From Schizonepeta tenuifolia (taxonomy: Eukaryota; Streptophyta; Magnoliopsida; Lamiales; Lamiaceae): 64,000 nt of DNA. This document shows, piece by piece, positions 44,561 through 56,099 of this stretch. The notes under the pieces were generated by a model that saw nothing but the letters and a program-made list of their open reading frames with translations, made no database searches and was not told the origin of the DNA. The stretch's first letter is position 1. Each line of letters opens with the position of its first letter. The stretch covers positions 83,086,042 to 83,150,041 of the forward strand of contig CM055956.1 in NCBI GenBank assembly GCA_029490685.1, written 5' to 3'. Position numbers and translations under genes: made by a program.

Positions 44561-47500
44561 GCATAGGTTTCGACATAGAGGTAGTACTATTCTTGAGTAC
44601 AGCACAGCTTACTCTGATAGGCCTCCCACAGACTAATGTTTGATCCAATTTCAAAGATGTTTTCAGAGAAAGGCTATCAGCCAAATCCACATGGGCATAT
44701 CCTTTAAACTCCCCTGTCTCTTTGTCTTCACCAAACCGAATAGATTTAATAGTGCAACCAGCAAGAATATTCCTCAAATCACTCTCCGTGATGTCCCACG
44801 CCAAATTACCAACATATATCCTGTTGTAGCCCTCAGCAACAGATGGTGAAAAATTGGGCAATTTGTTTTCTCTAGCTGGCTTGAAAGGCTGGATTTTAAG
44901 GAATAAACCACCCCTGGAAAATAGTAGATATTCTAATCAAGAAGAAGTAAACCGGACAGTGAAGTGAAGTGAATAAAATAGTGGAAGCTTACATGTCGGA
45001 ACCATCAAGCGCCAGTGCCCTTCTAGCTGCCGCTTCAGTCTACAAGAAACAGAGCACAAGTTAGTAAAGTTACAATGCCACTCCATCAGCTTGATGCAGT
45101 AATTCGATACTGAAAAATAGCTATGCCACTATACCAGGAGGATCAATTATCAGCAAAGAGAGGTACAGTGATGGTTTCCGTGCCTCTCAAGGCATGAAAA
45201 CTTGGAGATTTGCTCAGAGGCATATCACAAAGACATAAATGCAAATACTATATCCATCTCCTATTTTACGGTAAGAATGGTATTTAGCAATACTTGAGAT
45301 AGAGTTGAATATGCTGTAATTGTTTTTCTTCTCAATACTAATCTACTTAGAGTGCCCAAGTTTCATAGCGTCAAAGATGGGAGTATCTCTAACAACATGA
45401 TAGCATACAAGAGTTTGCAAATCCTTCTCAAGGGATTAAAAATCAGATATGATATGTATTCTAAATAATAATAATAATAATAATAATAATAGACACACAC
45501 CAATTTAATTATCTTATTATTATTCTGGAAACGCTGTGTGGAAACAATCTGTCTATCACTCTGTCTTGTCTTCAACAACTCTTTATGGTGAGGTATCTGA
45601 TTAGTTGGCAGTATCAGATACAACATTAGATACTTTACTTCAGCTTTGAAGACATGATAACAAAACTCCCTAAAAAAATAGGTTCATGGTATATATATAA
45701 CTTTTTTTAGTGAATACTTGCTGCTCTTTTGAACTAAGAGAAGGCCAATCACTAAGAAGGACCCATCATCTATATATGGGGGCTAAGAGGGTTTTCTGGT
45801 ATGCTTATGAGCTCTTTAAGAAAACTAAAAACATATTTTAGAGCTGAGCAGCTCCTCAACAAAGTATTTGACTATTTTTCAGAAGGATTTTATACACTCC
45901 GCCACTCCCAAGAATGATTTAGATCTTATAAACAATATTTTAAGATGTAAGATGATCACAACTTTAAATATAGTATAAACTTGATAAGATCTTTACAATC
46001 TTGCCATTTTGATTACAAATTGCAATTATTGATATCTTAAAAATAATTACATTATTATTCTAACACTTTTAACAGCTTACATTTAAAATAAGATTTTACA
46101 GCATGTAAGCTACAAAAACTTATGAACCTGGGAGCTCAATTTATTAAACAACCATATGGGGGCGTTTACTAAATAGGATAGGATTGACTATTCTTATCCC
46201 ATGATTCATTTAATCCCACATGTGTAGTTCCAAATATGAACAATAATCATATGTGATGAGATATCCTTGATTTAATCCTTAAAAGTAAACGCTTGATTAG
46301 CCTATATTATTTTTATCTATCCGGCTTATCCCGCTTAGTAAACGCCCCATATAAGTTTAATTTTACATCCCCAGAACTTCAGAATGTGATACGGACATAG
46401 TTGACAGTTAGCTGAAACGTAACAATAACTTAAAAACTTAAAATAAGCTAAACTAATATCACTCCTGTTCTGTCATATCTATTGTATTGCGTGCATTACA
46501 GCTTATAAGATTGATTGTATATCCAAAGTCATAACACTCAAAACCATGGAATATTCAACAAAATCATAAAATTCATCCTCTAGCCAGAGAAAGAACCTAC
46601 CTTGAAAGTGATAATTGCTATTCCTCTGAACTTTCTAGTGTCTGGAAATGTCATACAATCAATGCAAGTAATGGTTCCACAACCTTCAAAGAAACTTCTA
46701 ATATCATCCTCAGTGGAGTAGTAAGGAATCCCTCCAACATATACTTTTGGAGATACCTCTTTCCTGCAGGACAAAGGAAGACGATGTGATAAGTAAAATT
46801 GTTCGGAGCTACAGAAAGATTATGAGAATTGAATTATTCCTAGATGTAAAACACCTTGTTATAAAACTTCACCAAAAGTTACGGCCTACAGCTGTCCAAG
46901 GAAAGTGAAATAAAAGGCATTTGCATTGATCATACTAAATATTCACAAGAATTGTGTTACTAGCTGTAATTCAAGCAAACAACAGCTAGGAAAAGGCAAA
47001 GAGAAAGGATTACTATGTCTAGGCTGGTCACGTAGCCTTTTGATGCATACAACAACACAGGAAGATTGTTAGTGTTGCTCTTTTGGCATATGGGTTCTGA
47101 GATCTTATGAGAAGTTTCTTTCACGGTGTTCTAAAATCAATTACAAGAGTTTGAGTCAACAGATAGCCCGATTAACATGGTCGTAAACAAATGATCCACA
47201 AGATGAGAGACACATGCCCCTATACAAACTCAACCTACTAAACAAAATAGTCAGGTGGCAAAAATTCATCTAAATACACCAGCATTTTTTTCCCTGAAAA
47301 CTCAAATGAGAAAATTAAACAACTATTCAGCCTCCACATAAATTATACAATGGGTCAATTAAATCTATCAAACAATGTACATTTACAAGCAAGTAAGTCC
47401 GTGAGAAATATAATCCCTATAGTTAAATAAAAGGTCAGGAATGGCATACCTATTATTATCAATGCTCTCATCAGCCTTTGCCACAAGTTGCTCCTCTGTA

Positions 47501-48066
47501 GATCCATTTCCATTTTGGTTAACTCCTTCCTCCTTGACTGCCCCATTTTCCACCTCCTCGACTTTGTTCTTGTCATTCTTTTTCTTCTTTACCAACCACC
47601 ACTGGCGTGGCCTCTTCTTCTTCTTCTTCTTCCTCTTTTTATTCATGTTTTCTGATGCCTCACTTTCGTCTCGCTTCTCTTTCTTCAGGTTATCTGATGC
47701 CTCACTTTCATCCCTCTTCCTTTTTTTCATCTTCTTCTTCTTCACCTGCATAGTATCTGCGTTCAGCCCATCTTGTAGCTTTAGTTCCACATCACCACTT
47801 ATATCTTCTTTTTTAACAGTGACTGCATTCTCAGTCAGTGTCTTTTGCATTTGTTTTACTCTCTTAGGTCTTTCTCTTTTAGATGATTTGGACCTTTGTG
47901 CCTCTAGATTCAGGATAGTTCTCAAGGAATCTGAGGCTTTAGAACCAAAATCCCGGGATTTCTCATATTGTTTGCCAATATAGTTGTTCTGAGCTCCCGA
48001 GTCTGTGATTAGTTCAGCTTTAACAGCTCGTAGCTTCTGCTTCAGCTTCTTGTTTGATAATACCAT
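43657..48066 (-). CDS. PHIP1: PHIP1-like RNA-binding protein, six coding exons
   Basis: Exons 48066-47450, 46763-46601, 45039-44993, 44913-44321, 44224-43991 and 43901-43657 join in phase at GT..AG sites to 632 codons plus TAG. Residues 1-205 are Lys-rich (KKKKMKKRKRDESEAS; nuclear/nucleolar-type). RRM1 spans about 209-285 (VYVGGI; RKFRGIAIITF) across exons 2-4. RRM2 spans about 306-382 (RIYVGNLAWDI; FKGYAHVDL). CCHC knuckles at about 449-462, 527-540 and 605-618 all fit C-x2-C-x4-H-x4-C. This architecture is that of Arabidopsis phragmoplastin-interacting protein 1, reported to bind Ran2 mRNA at the cell plate. No stops or frameshifts were found, so it is likely functional. The last three exons contain a repeated 78-codon unit. 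Confidence 0.82.
45465..45490. repeat. (AAT)n microsatellite in PHIP1 intron 2
   Basis: About eight AAT units within the intron between exons 2 and 3. Confidence 0.9.
46158..46348. mobile_element. 191-bp MITE in PHIP1 intron 2
   Basis: Starts GGGGGCGTTTACTAA and ends TTAGTAAACGCCCC, a near-perfect terminal inverted repeat of about 14 bp, with further subterminal similarity (GGATAGGATTG versus CCGGCTTATCC). The target duplication is not clear. Probably hAT- or Harbinger-related. Confidence 0.75.
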
Positions 48067-48950
48067 TCTTGTTTTGCCGCTCTCTTATCTAAGCAATCCA
48101 AACATATCTGGCAAAATATACATATGCAAAAACATTATTAGCTCCTAAATTGATTTTCAGTGACTAACAAACTCATCAAACTTTGGACGAGAAGTACAGT
48201 CCACAAGTTATGATTGAATAATATTGAACTATTTGTTTAAATTTAGGGGTTCATTATAGCAGGAAATAAGCTGAAGAAGCAGCACTGAGACCAACCAACC
48301 GCCTTCTTCAACATATATAGCATTTCCCCAACTTAGTAGCAAACATGCAGTTAAATACGCCCGTTTTGAGATTATACCAGATACTGTTCATGCGCACAAA
48401 AACACACACGCACACACCAACACAATGAGTTAAGAGAAACAAGTGATTCAAGTTCTAAAAATTTATGCTCTTAAATTGACCGCGGTTCGCCCAGTGTCCT
48501 TCTTTTTAATTAAATGCTCTGTACTCGCTATTCAAATCCCTATAAATTCGAAACTTCAGAAACATGGATTAAGCTGATGCAGTGGTTGTTCTTTCCTCCG
48601 TTAATTCTTAACTCCGAATCCAAGCATAATAATTTATTAGTAAAGAACCGCATGTATACTGATACTACTGCGCACGCGGATACGTACAATTCATAAAGAG
48701 AATGAGAAGAAGAAGAAGAAGAAGAAGAAGAAGAAGAAGAAAACATTCAGCTTACCAGTATGTTAAAATGGCCAGACGCCGCGAGTTCTCAGCTACGCCG
48801 GACACACGCACTCACTCTCTCTCTCTCTCTCTCCCCCCCCCCCCCCCCCCAAGCAGCTTACCCTAGAGTATGGTGGCCGCAGATGAAAACTGAATAAAGT
48901 TGGCGGAACAGAGGCCTGCGGCGGGCGGTGGCACAGGTTATACTTGGGCT
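48067..48950 (-). promoter_or_regulatory. PHIP1 5' UTR with a probable intron, and promoter-proximal region
   Basis: Upstream of the ATG a plausible acceptor (TTTGCCAG, near 48112) and donors (ACTGGTAAGC near 48757, TAGGGTAAGC near 48866) suggest one leader intron. Pyrimidine-rich repeats on the gene strand (CTT)n and (AG)n lie here. The transcription start cannot be fixed. Confidence 0.4.
48705..48850. repeat. (GAA)n, (CT)n and poly-C tracts in the PHIP1 leader
   Basis: GAA repeat at 48705-48740, CT repeat at 48815-48832, then 18 consecutive C at 48833-48850. The exact C count may be a sequencing or assembly estimate. Confidence 0.9.
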
Positions 48951-50036
48951 TTTTACCATTATTACTCTTTTATTCGTTTCGACCCCGTAACATTTCCAGT
49001 TTAACAGATTAACGCACCCTTTAATTCTAAGTTCTTAATTTTGCCCCTCAACTTTTCAGAAATATTGAGGGGTGCTTTCATTTTTTAGTAGTTTTCCATA
49101 TAATATATGGACTTATATTATTTTTTATAAATTTGTATGAAATTAAATATACTATATTTAGTATGGATCCTTTGAATCTTTTGGGGTTAGAACAACCACT
49201 GCATCAGCTTAATCCCTTTGAAAATAGTTATTGTGTGTTATTCTTTTTTTTCCGTGGGTTCATTTAAGATGTAAGATTCATATAAATAAATTTTATATTC
49301 ACAGCTTAGGTCAAGACAGTACAAATTGGAGATACATTCAAGAACCCCAGGTTATGAGTGAATCAACAAATCAATTATTGATATTTAGCTTTTATATGTA
49401 ATCATGATATAAATCCAAATCAATAATTAGAAATTAGAGGTAAATTACTTGTTGTTAAATTTGAGGTAAAATGTCATATTTAACATTTATCCTACAATAT
49501 TACAATTTAATTTAGATGACATGTTTTAGAGTTCGATATCAATGTTGGTTAAAATTAGTATACTGTGAATTATTTTACAATTAAAATTATCAAACAACTC
49601 GATTGAGTTAAAGCTCATGGACTTGACGACTAAGCTGAATTAATACTGTAGATTGTTTATGAGCGAGCTCAAACATGCTTCTTTTGAAATATACAATTGA
49701 CTTGTCCTACAAATGTTGACATCTACACTTCTTTGTAATTTATATAACGACTTATTTTGAATTGGATCAATTGTCAATTAATGTACAAACTTTAAGCAAT
49801 CTTACAATTTAAACCCGTTTCTTAAAACATTTGAATAACAACATGATTGTCTGATTTATAATTCAACACTCCCAAAAATTCGAACAACCTCAAAAATGAC
49901 GTGAAAATCATAAAACTTATCAAATTTGTTGGTAGGTTTTAGATTTTTTTTGCCTTATTATTCTTTGACCGCCATGTCATTTCATATTGTCCAAAGAATT
50001 TGAGTAGATAGTTTTTTTTAGGCCCATAATTTTGGG
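48951..50036. other. Intergenic DNA between PHIP1 and the SF3B4 pseudogene
   Basis: AT-rich; no ORF, RNA or repeat of note. Confidence 0.45.
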
Positions 50037-50757
50037 CAAGTTGCAATAGAAGGATAAATTTTATAAGTTAGCAATTATAAGATAATATTTTAAAAAATTG
50101 GCAATTGAAGGACAATATTTAAAATATTTAGCAATTGAAGGACAAATTTAAGTTTAATTGGGTCAAATTACACATTTTTTCCATATAGCGTGATTTAAGC
50201 GGTCCGATGGCTACATGGCTAGATATAGTATTAACTTTTGTAGTTTCGTAATCAACACAAACCAAATAATATTCTTAAACCTCCAAAATAGCCAACAAAA
50301 ACTATTTAGCAAATAAACATGTAGCAAACTATATTAAATTGAAGCAAAATTCAAATTGTACAAAAAATAATATAAAAAATTAAATATTTAAAGTAAGGTA
50401 AATGAGACTAAACTGACAAATAACATTTCAATTCCAAAAGTACAACACTTTCCATACTGTCTAGTTTCAAAATATGACCAAATTAATTTCATAAATGGTT
50501 AGAAGTTTAAACTAAATATTGCACAAAATGCGATATAAATTTTGATTTTATATTACGGTAATGCGTGATCATTTCATTTTCTTTGCTTATGTAAAATACA
50601 CGTAGTCACCGAGCTGAGAAAAATGTATAATTTGATTCAATCAGACTTAAATTTGTCCTTCAATTATTAAATATATTTAAATATTATCCTTTAATATTTT
50701 TAAATATTATCCTACAATTATAAATTCATAAAAATTTATCCTTTCTGTCACAGATAC
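50037..50757. mobile_element. MITE with about 130-bp terminal inverted repeats
   Basis: The left arm (50037-50175; AGAAGGATAAATTTT, AATTGAAGGACAAATTTAAG) is matched in reverse by the right arm (50622-50757; CTTAAATTTGTCCTTCAATT, AAAATTTATCCTTTCTG). The interior is non-coding. Superfamily uncertain. Confidence 0.7.
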
Positions 50758-52310
50758 GCGGGTCTAATGGAACTCTCTGCTCAAAGAATTTAAAGTATCA
50801 AAGTTACTAAAAATTAAATGGTGGTGTCGTTAAAAAATTTCAACAAATTTAAGGAAAAATTGTATAAGGAAGTTCAAACTATTGAAATTACACAAGAATC
50901 GCTAATTTATTCAGAACTCTAAATTCTAAACCCCTCGATGTTTCAGTTGATTGTAGTGGCCGGTTTCACCAGTGCAGATGACGACCAGAATAGCGCCGGC
51001 CGTCGGTGCAAATCTTCTCGGCCAGCACTCCGCCGATCGCAACTAATACGCCACCGTCTGCGTTGGCAATCTCGAACCGAAAGTACTTTTCTTTTGTCTT
51101 CTCTAGAACCCTCTATTTTGCTGTCAATTTGGCCTAAGGTTTATGTCTATTGTTTACTATAGTTATTTATCGAGCTTGCTCAAATTTATCGGGGAATCTA
51201 TACTTTTTCAAAATACTCTTCGAATTTAAAAGACACTGTTGATTTTATTTTTGCTGTGATCATGCACCAAGTCAGCTCCAAGCTGGTTTAGGAGTTCAAT
51301 TGTTACCGGGAACTTAAACAAGTAAAACTAAAGCTCCATTTAGTCGGTTCCAAGCTACTTTAGAGGTTCAATGGTTAATTAGGAACTCAAACAAGTTAAC
51401 CTAACGCTTCGTTTGGTCATACATCGATAAAAGTAATGGAGTTTTGGTGTATTTACTGATTAATTGTAAAATTGGGAAAACAAGTACTTCCTATGTCGAT
51501 TTTTTGGAATTTTTTCCAAAGGTTTCGTGTTTACGGTCACGGAATTCTACTTCTGGGTGGTTCTTGTTCACTCGGACGACCTTGGTTTTGCATCGTAGAT
51601 CTGAGGTTGCTTGTTTGCATCTGCATTCACTTTCATTAGGTTTCCTGCATTACCTTATAAATAATTATCTGAAGGTTAATGAGATTTCCTCTTATATGGG
51701 CGCACAGGCAAATGAAGAGTTATTATGGGAGCTGCTTGTGCAAGCAGGTCCACTTAGTACGTCTCTCCTTCTTTGACCGACTGTTCTATAAACCTAAGTA
51801 ACTTACGCATTTGAGTTGCTTGGTTACTAACGCTTTCCTTATCTTTCTGTGTTGTTGCTTTGCTTGTTCCAGTCAATGTGTATGTGCCCAAAGACGGAGT
51901 GACGAATGCTCATCAAGGCTACGGATTTGTGGAGTTCCGAAGTGAAGAAGATGCCGACTATGTAACTTTTTGTCTTCTCGCAATGTTTCAATAACACACG
52001 TTTTATTTCTTCATGTAAATTCTGAGGTTTTGATCATCAATTCTTTTTGCAGGCACTCAAAGTTCTAAACATGATTAATTGTTTGGAAAAAGTATTCGAG
52101 TAAATAAGGTATGCTATTTGCATTTGGTTCAGATGCGGCTGGCAAATCCATTTTCTCAACTGTTCTATTAAGTAATGCGGTTGGTTTATATGTGCCTGAT
52201 TGTATGATCCTATTGTCTGGAGTGTAGGCTTCGCAAAGTAAGAAAAGTGTCGATGTTGGAGCAAATCTTTTTATCGGAAACCTTGAACTCATAAGAAATT
52301 ATATCGGAAG

Positions 52311-52312
<2 letters not shown>

Positions 52313-52369
<57 letters not shown>

Positions 52370-52371
52370 GA
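52313..52371. repeat. (CT)n(CA)n compound microsatellite
   Basis: About 17 CT followed by about 10 CA units, right where the SF3B4 pseudogene loses RRM2 coding sequence. Confidence 0.95.
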
Positions 52372-53780
52372 GACACGCGCACAATATCTTGTATCTAGAT
52401 ATTTTGGTCCACTGCATCTTTCTGTAAAATGCTTCTTAATTGGAGTTTATACCAATGATTTTGTAGCTGTAGCTTGTGTTTCTGTCAATTAATAGTTTTA
52501 CTTTCCGTTTCTTTTTTATATTACCATTGCCGTGGTAGTTAATTTGTCTATTTCAGTTTTCTTTGTTTGCTTGTTCATAAATATGGATGTTCATACTGCT
52601 TCTACTGTCTGAAGTTGCATTCTTAAAAGCTGGATACGTTACTAATTTTCAACTCAGCTGTAGTCTGGATTCCAGTTGGTGTGTTCTCGCCCACTACCCT
52701 TTGTTTACCTTTAGTTATTGCAATGTTAACTAACTTATGATGAATGAGAAAATTCTTTTCCAAGTCTCTCTCATGAGAATGTAGTCTGGCTTTTATTTGC
52801 TGCTGAGTCTTGGTTCCATTGCAGATAAATGAGAGACCTCGGAACTGGAAATATTCTCGCTGCTTTGGTTTTATTAGCTATGATTCTCTTGAGGCTTCTG
52901 ATGCTGCTATTGAGGTAAAGTTCATTTGACTTCAATCCCATCTATTGGTTGAGAACATTGAAGGGGTGCTTGGAAGGGTAAAAGAATGAAAGGAATTACA
53001 ATAGCTATGATGCTCTGCCTTTCCAAAAGGTATCAAACCCCACGGATTGAAGTCTTTGTATTTCCTTTCAACTACTGTCTTCAAGTCTAAAACAGTTAGG
53101 TTCATTTCAATGAAAAGGAATTGACTTGTATTATTGAATAGGATTAAAATGTAATCTTCTTTCATCTAGAAGAAATATGTCAAACCTTGAAGATACATTT
53201 ATTAGATGTTGAGTTTGAAACTGAAAATTTGAAATGATTTTGACATCAAGAGATGAGCATCCTGTTTTTATATGTTCATCAATAGTACGAATGGTAAAAA
53301 ACCATATTATTTAAACATCATTCTGTATCAAGAGCCCAAACCTTGAGGGTCATCAGCAGGGTGCGACAATTGTTTGCACCTGAATTAAGTTGTTCTATCT
53401 GATATACGAGTATCATCTGTGCTTTTAATGATAATTTATTTAGGAATTTGTGAAGTTTGAACAATTTTTTTGGGTCTTAAATGGCCCATTTATTCAAACA
53501 TCCTAATAGTCTTAATTCCACAGGCGATGAATGCCACTATCTCTACTTCCGTCAAATAATAGTGTCTTATGTGTTGAAGAAAAGAAAGATACAAAAGAAG
53601 GGCGCCACGGTATACCTGCAGCTGAGTGCTGCTTAAGACTTTGAAGGGCCTAATGTCTTGGTGTTGAGGTCTAATAATCCTTCTGCTTTCCTTGTGAACT
53701 ACTCATCTACTCCTCTTGATGCTACACTTCCTGGAGTTTCGATTCTGCTCATAGTCATCAACTTCTGCCAAGAAAGTTTT

Positions 53781-53809
53781 GCAGTTCCAAATCTCAGATT
53801 TGGAACTGC
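53781..53809. repeat. Perfect 12-bp hairpin in the last intron of the SF3B4 pseudogene
   Basis: GCAGTTCCAAAT pairs perfectly with ATTTGGAACTGC across CTCAG. No further similarity outward, so not obviously a MITE. Confidence 0.8.
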
Positions 53810-54780
53810 GAAATGAGGAAATAAAGAACCACAACCATCAAACCCCACCCCAATCCCCCTGAAATTGGAAGTAAAGTGTCGCATCACTCTGTGCAACTTG
53901 TCTTTCCTGTAGTTCATGCCAAATATTCTTATCAGGCAGTGGGCTATATAGTGCCTTCATAACAATGACATCTTTTGTGGGAAGGATCCTTTGACTGTGT
54001 AGTTGATCTATCCTTATCTATTTACCTGCCTTGATTAGATTCATTTTCCGCTACTCAGTCACATTGAGGTCCTTCCACCAGCCATCAAGCCTTGATACAC
54101 TCACAAGTTAAGTCATCTCAGCATACTCGGATAGAATAACAGTGCATCTGCACTATTTCCAGTGAAGACATGCCTTTTGCATTTGTTGAGCGGCTCTGGA
54201 ACCCAAATATTAGCGAAACTGGATCTAAGTTCTTCACTGTGGATCATTCCTGATAACATGGTGTGATCCTAGTTTTCTTGTTCATGTTACTGAAGTGGTT
54301 TCCCTCCATTTTAAGTTGCAGAAAAAATTCTTGCTGCAAGTAATCCTGTTCCCCAACGAGTAGGCCTCACACCATGTTTGCAAGTGGACCTCCGACAATC
54401 CCTCAACAAAATGGTGGTGTCAGTGCTTTGGTGGCACCGAGGCCCTTCACAAACGGCCCTGTTCCTCTCAGGCTCTGGTCCCAGAACTCAGTGCGCCACC
54501 TCCACAGAACATGTACCTATGCAGATGCAAGCGCCATCTTGGCAGGGTCAGCCTCCGCAACCTGGTCGCCCGGGTATGCCTGCAGCAGTTCAGACTTCAG
54601 AGGCATGCCGCCTCCGCCTCTAGAAATGGCTCCAGCTCCTATGAGACCTTCCTTCACCTGGTTGGCGACCATCGCCGCCACCTCAGCAGCTCGCAGGTGG
54701 ATCCATCAACATGCAACATGTCAATGCCCCCACCTCCCCATGTGAATATGCTCCCACCCCCACCTCCGCCGAAAATTTGA

Positions 54781-55537
54781 CACTCTTCAAAAATTGGTAC
54801 TGTTCTAACCTGTTTTGCATTATGATTTGTTGAAGTAATTAAAAAATTGTACTATATTATTTTCTTCCAACGGCAGAGTGCTTGCTCAACTTCTTGATTG
54901 ATATCCAGAGAGAACTTTTTGGAGTTATTGAACCTTGAATTTTGCAATATACTGTCACATTTTTTGGGGTTTACTATACTATTTATCGTTGTAAATTTCA
55001 AATAAAACATGTTAATTTATCTATTTTGATTGGTATCCGAAATCAATTTTGGAAATCTATTGGTGTTTGGGTTTGCGTATGAATACAATCTTACAGATTT
55101 TTATTTATGAGATGCTTTCATATGATATTCTTTTTTTTGACTGATCTCGTATGATGAGAATATTCTTGATGCTTAGAGTTGAAGTAATGAAGTATTTAGA
55201 TTAGTAATGTACTGGATACCAGTATAAATGCCCAAACTGGTCACTTCATTTAAGTTGAGAAGTATTGAGAGGGAGAAATCATAGAACAAAAAGAAGGATT
55301 GTCAATTCCCAAATATTCTTGAATAAGGTGAAGAATTTATTAGGGAGATATGATTATGATTAGGAAGGGAAGGGAGATGGATGGATGCATAGGCACATAG
55401 CTAAGTTGCGTTGCAGCAGGTCTGGTTGCGTAATGTTGAGAAATAAATGCTTTGTCTCTTTAAGTTTGGTCAGTTAGTGAAGCATGCATGCATTTGCTGT
55501 CATGATGATACTCTTGCCCCCTCAAGATCTACTTTTT

Positions 55538-55579
<42 letters not shown>

Positions 55580-56099
55580 TACAGCAGCAGCAGCAGTATT
55601 GTCATCGTGCTGTCTAACTTCTCACACAATGCTATCGTATCTTGTCTTGAAACTAAATTCCTTCGGCACCCCAACAATCAATAAAGCTTATCGACTCACC
55701 AATTATTAGTTACTACTACATATTTTTGTCTTTCTCGTCCACATCAACTATTCATCTACTATAGCAGTATTTCAATTCTGAGGTGTCGTTTTTTGTTTTA
55801 AATAATTAATTTGTGTGCATCTGAAATCTTACGAGATGGATGCAGTAGTGAGGGAGCTTGCTCCAAGTTACTACAACTATTCATCACTCACTTTATTTCA
55901 GAAATGACATGTTAGTGTGGCATAATATACGCCATATATACATATAATATACTACTATAATATGCTGGTGAAGGTGGTATTTCAGAAATTTTTAAGTATT
56001 GGATTCCAAATGTCATAAGTGTGGATATTAGTATTAGTGTTTTAAGGGCTCGTTGGTAAGAATACTAATAATATTAAGATAAATAGTAGTATGGATAAG
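54781..56099. other. Intergenic DNA with a (CT)n microsatellite at 55541-55576
   Basis: No gene recognised. About 18 CT units at 55541-55576, then CAG repeats near 55583-55595. From about 56047 the words GGGCTCGTTGGTAAGAATAC look like the start of a MITE into which the following solo LTR inserted. Confidence 0.5.

Larger units (their letters stand above)
50978..54780 (+). pseudogene. SF3B4: SF3B4/SAP49 splicing factor pseudogene with introns retained
   Basis: Exon remnants, bounded by recognisable splice sites except where noted: 50978-51081 (MTTRIAPAVGANLLGQ), 51708-51756 (ANEELLWELLVQAGPL), 51873-51961 (VNVYVPKDGVTNAHQGYGFV), 52053-52108 (ALKVLNMIN), 52228-52290 (ASQSKKSVDVGANLFIGNLE), 52825-52914 (FGFISYDSLEASDAAIE), 53524-53625 and 54322-54780 (FASGPPTIPQQ, Pro-rich tail). 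SF3B4 is the two-RRM subunit of SF3b in U2 snRNP. Defects: a stop in exon 1 just before RRM1, a 1-base deletion in exon 4, loss of the first half of RRM2 with a CT/CA microsatellite in its place, indels in exons 6 and 7, a weak exon-7 donor, and frameshifts in the last exon. Retained introns mean DNA-level duplication, not retrocopying. Confidence 0.85.

Noticed and set aside
47441..47983. 180-codon plus-strand frame rich in Ser/Phe
   Set aside because: Antisense shadow of the Lys-rich first exon of PHIP1.
48833..48850. Run of 18 C as a structural (quadruplex or i-motif) element
   Set aside because: Homopolymer length is unreliable in assemblies and no second G/C-run cluster supports a function.
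54374..54745. 123-codon Pro-rich frame as an independent gene
   Set aside because: It is the last exon of the SF3B4 pseudogene read through a frameshift.
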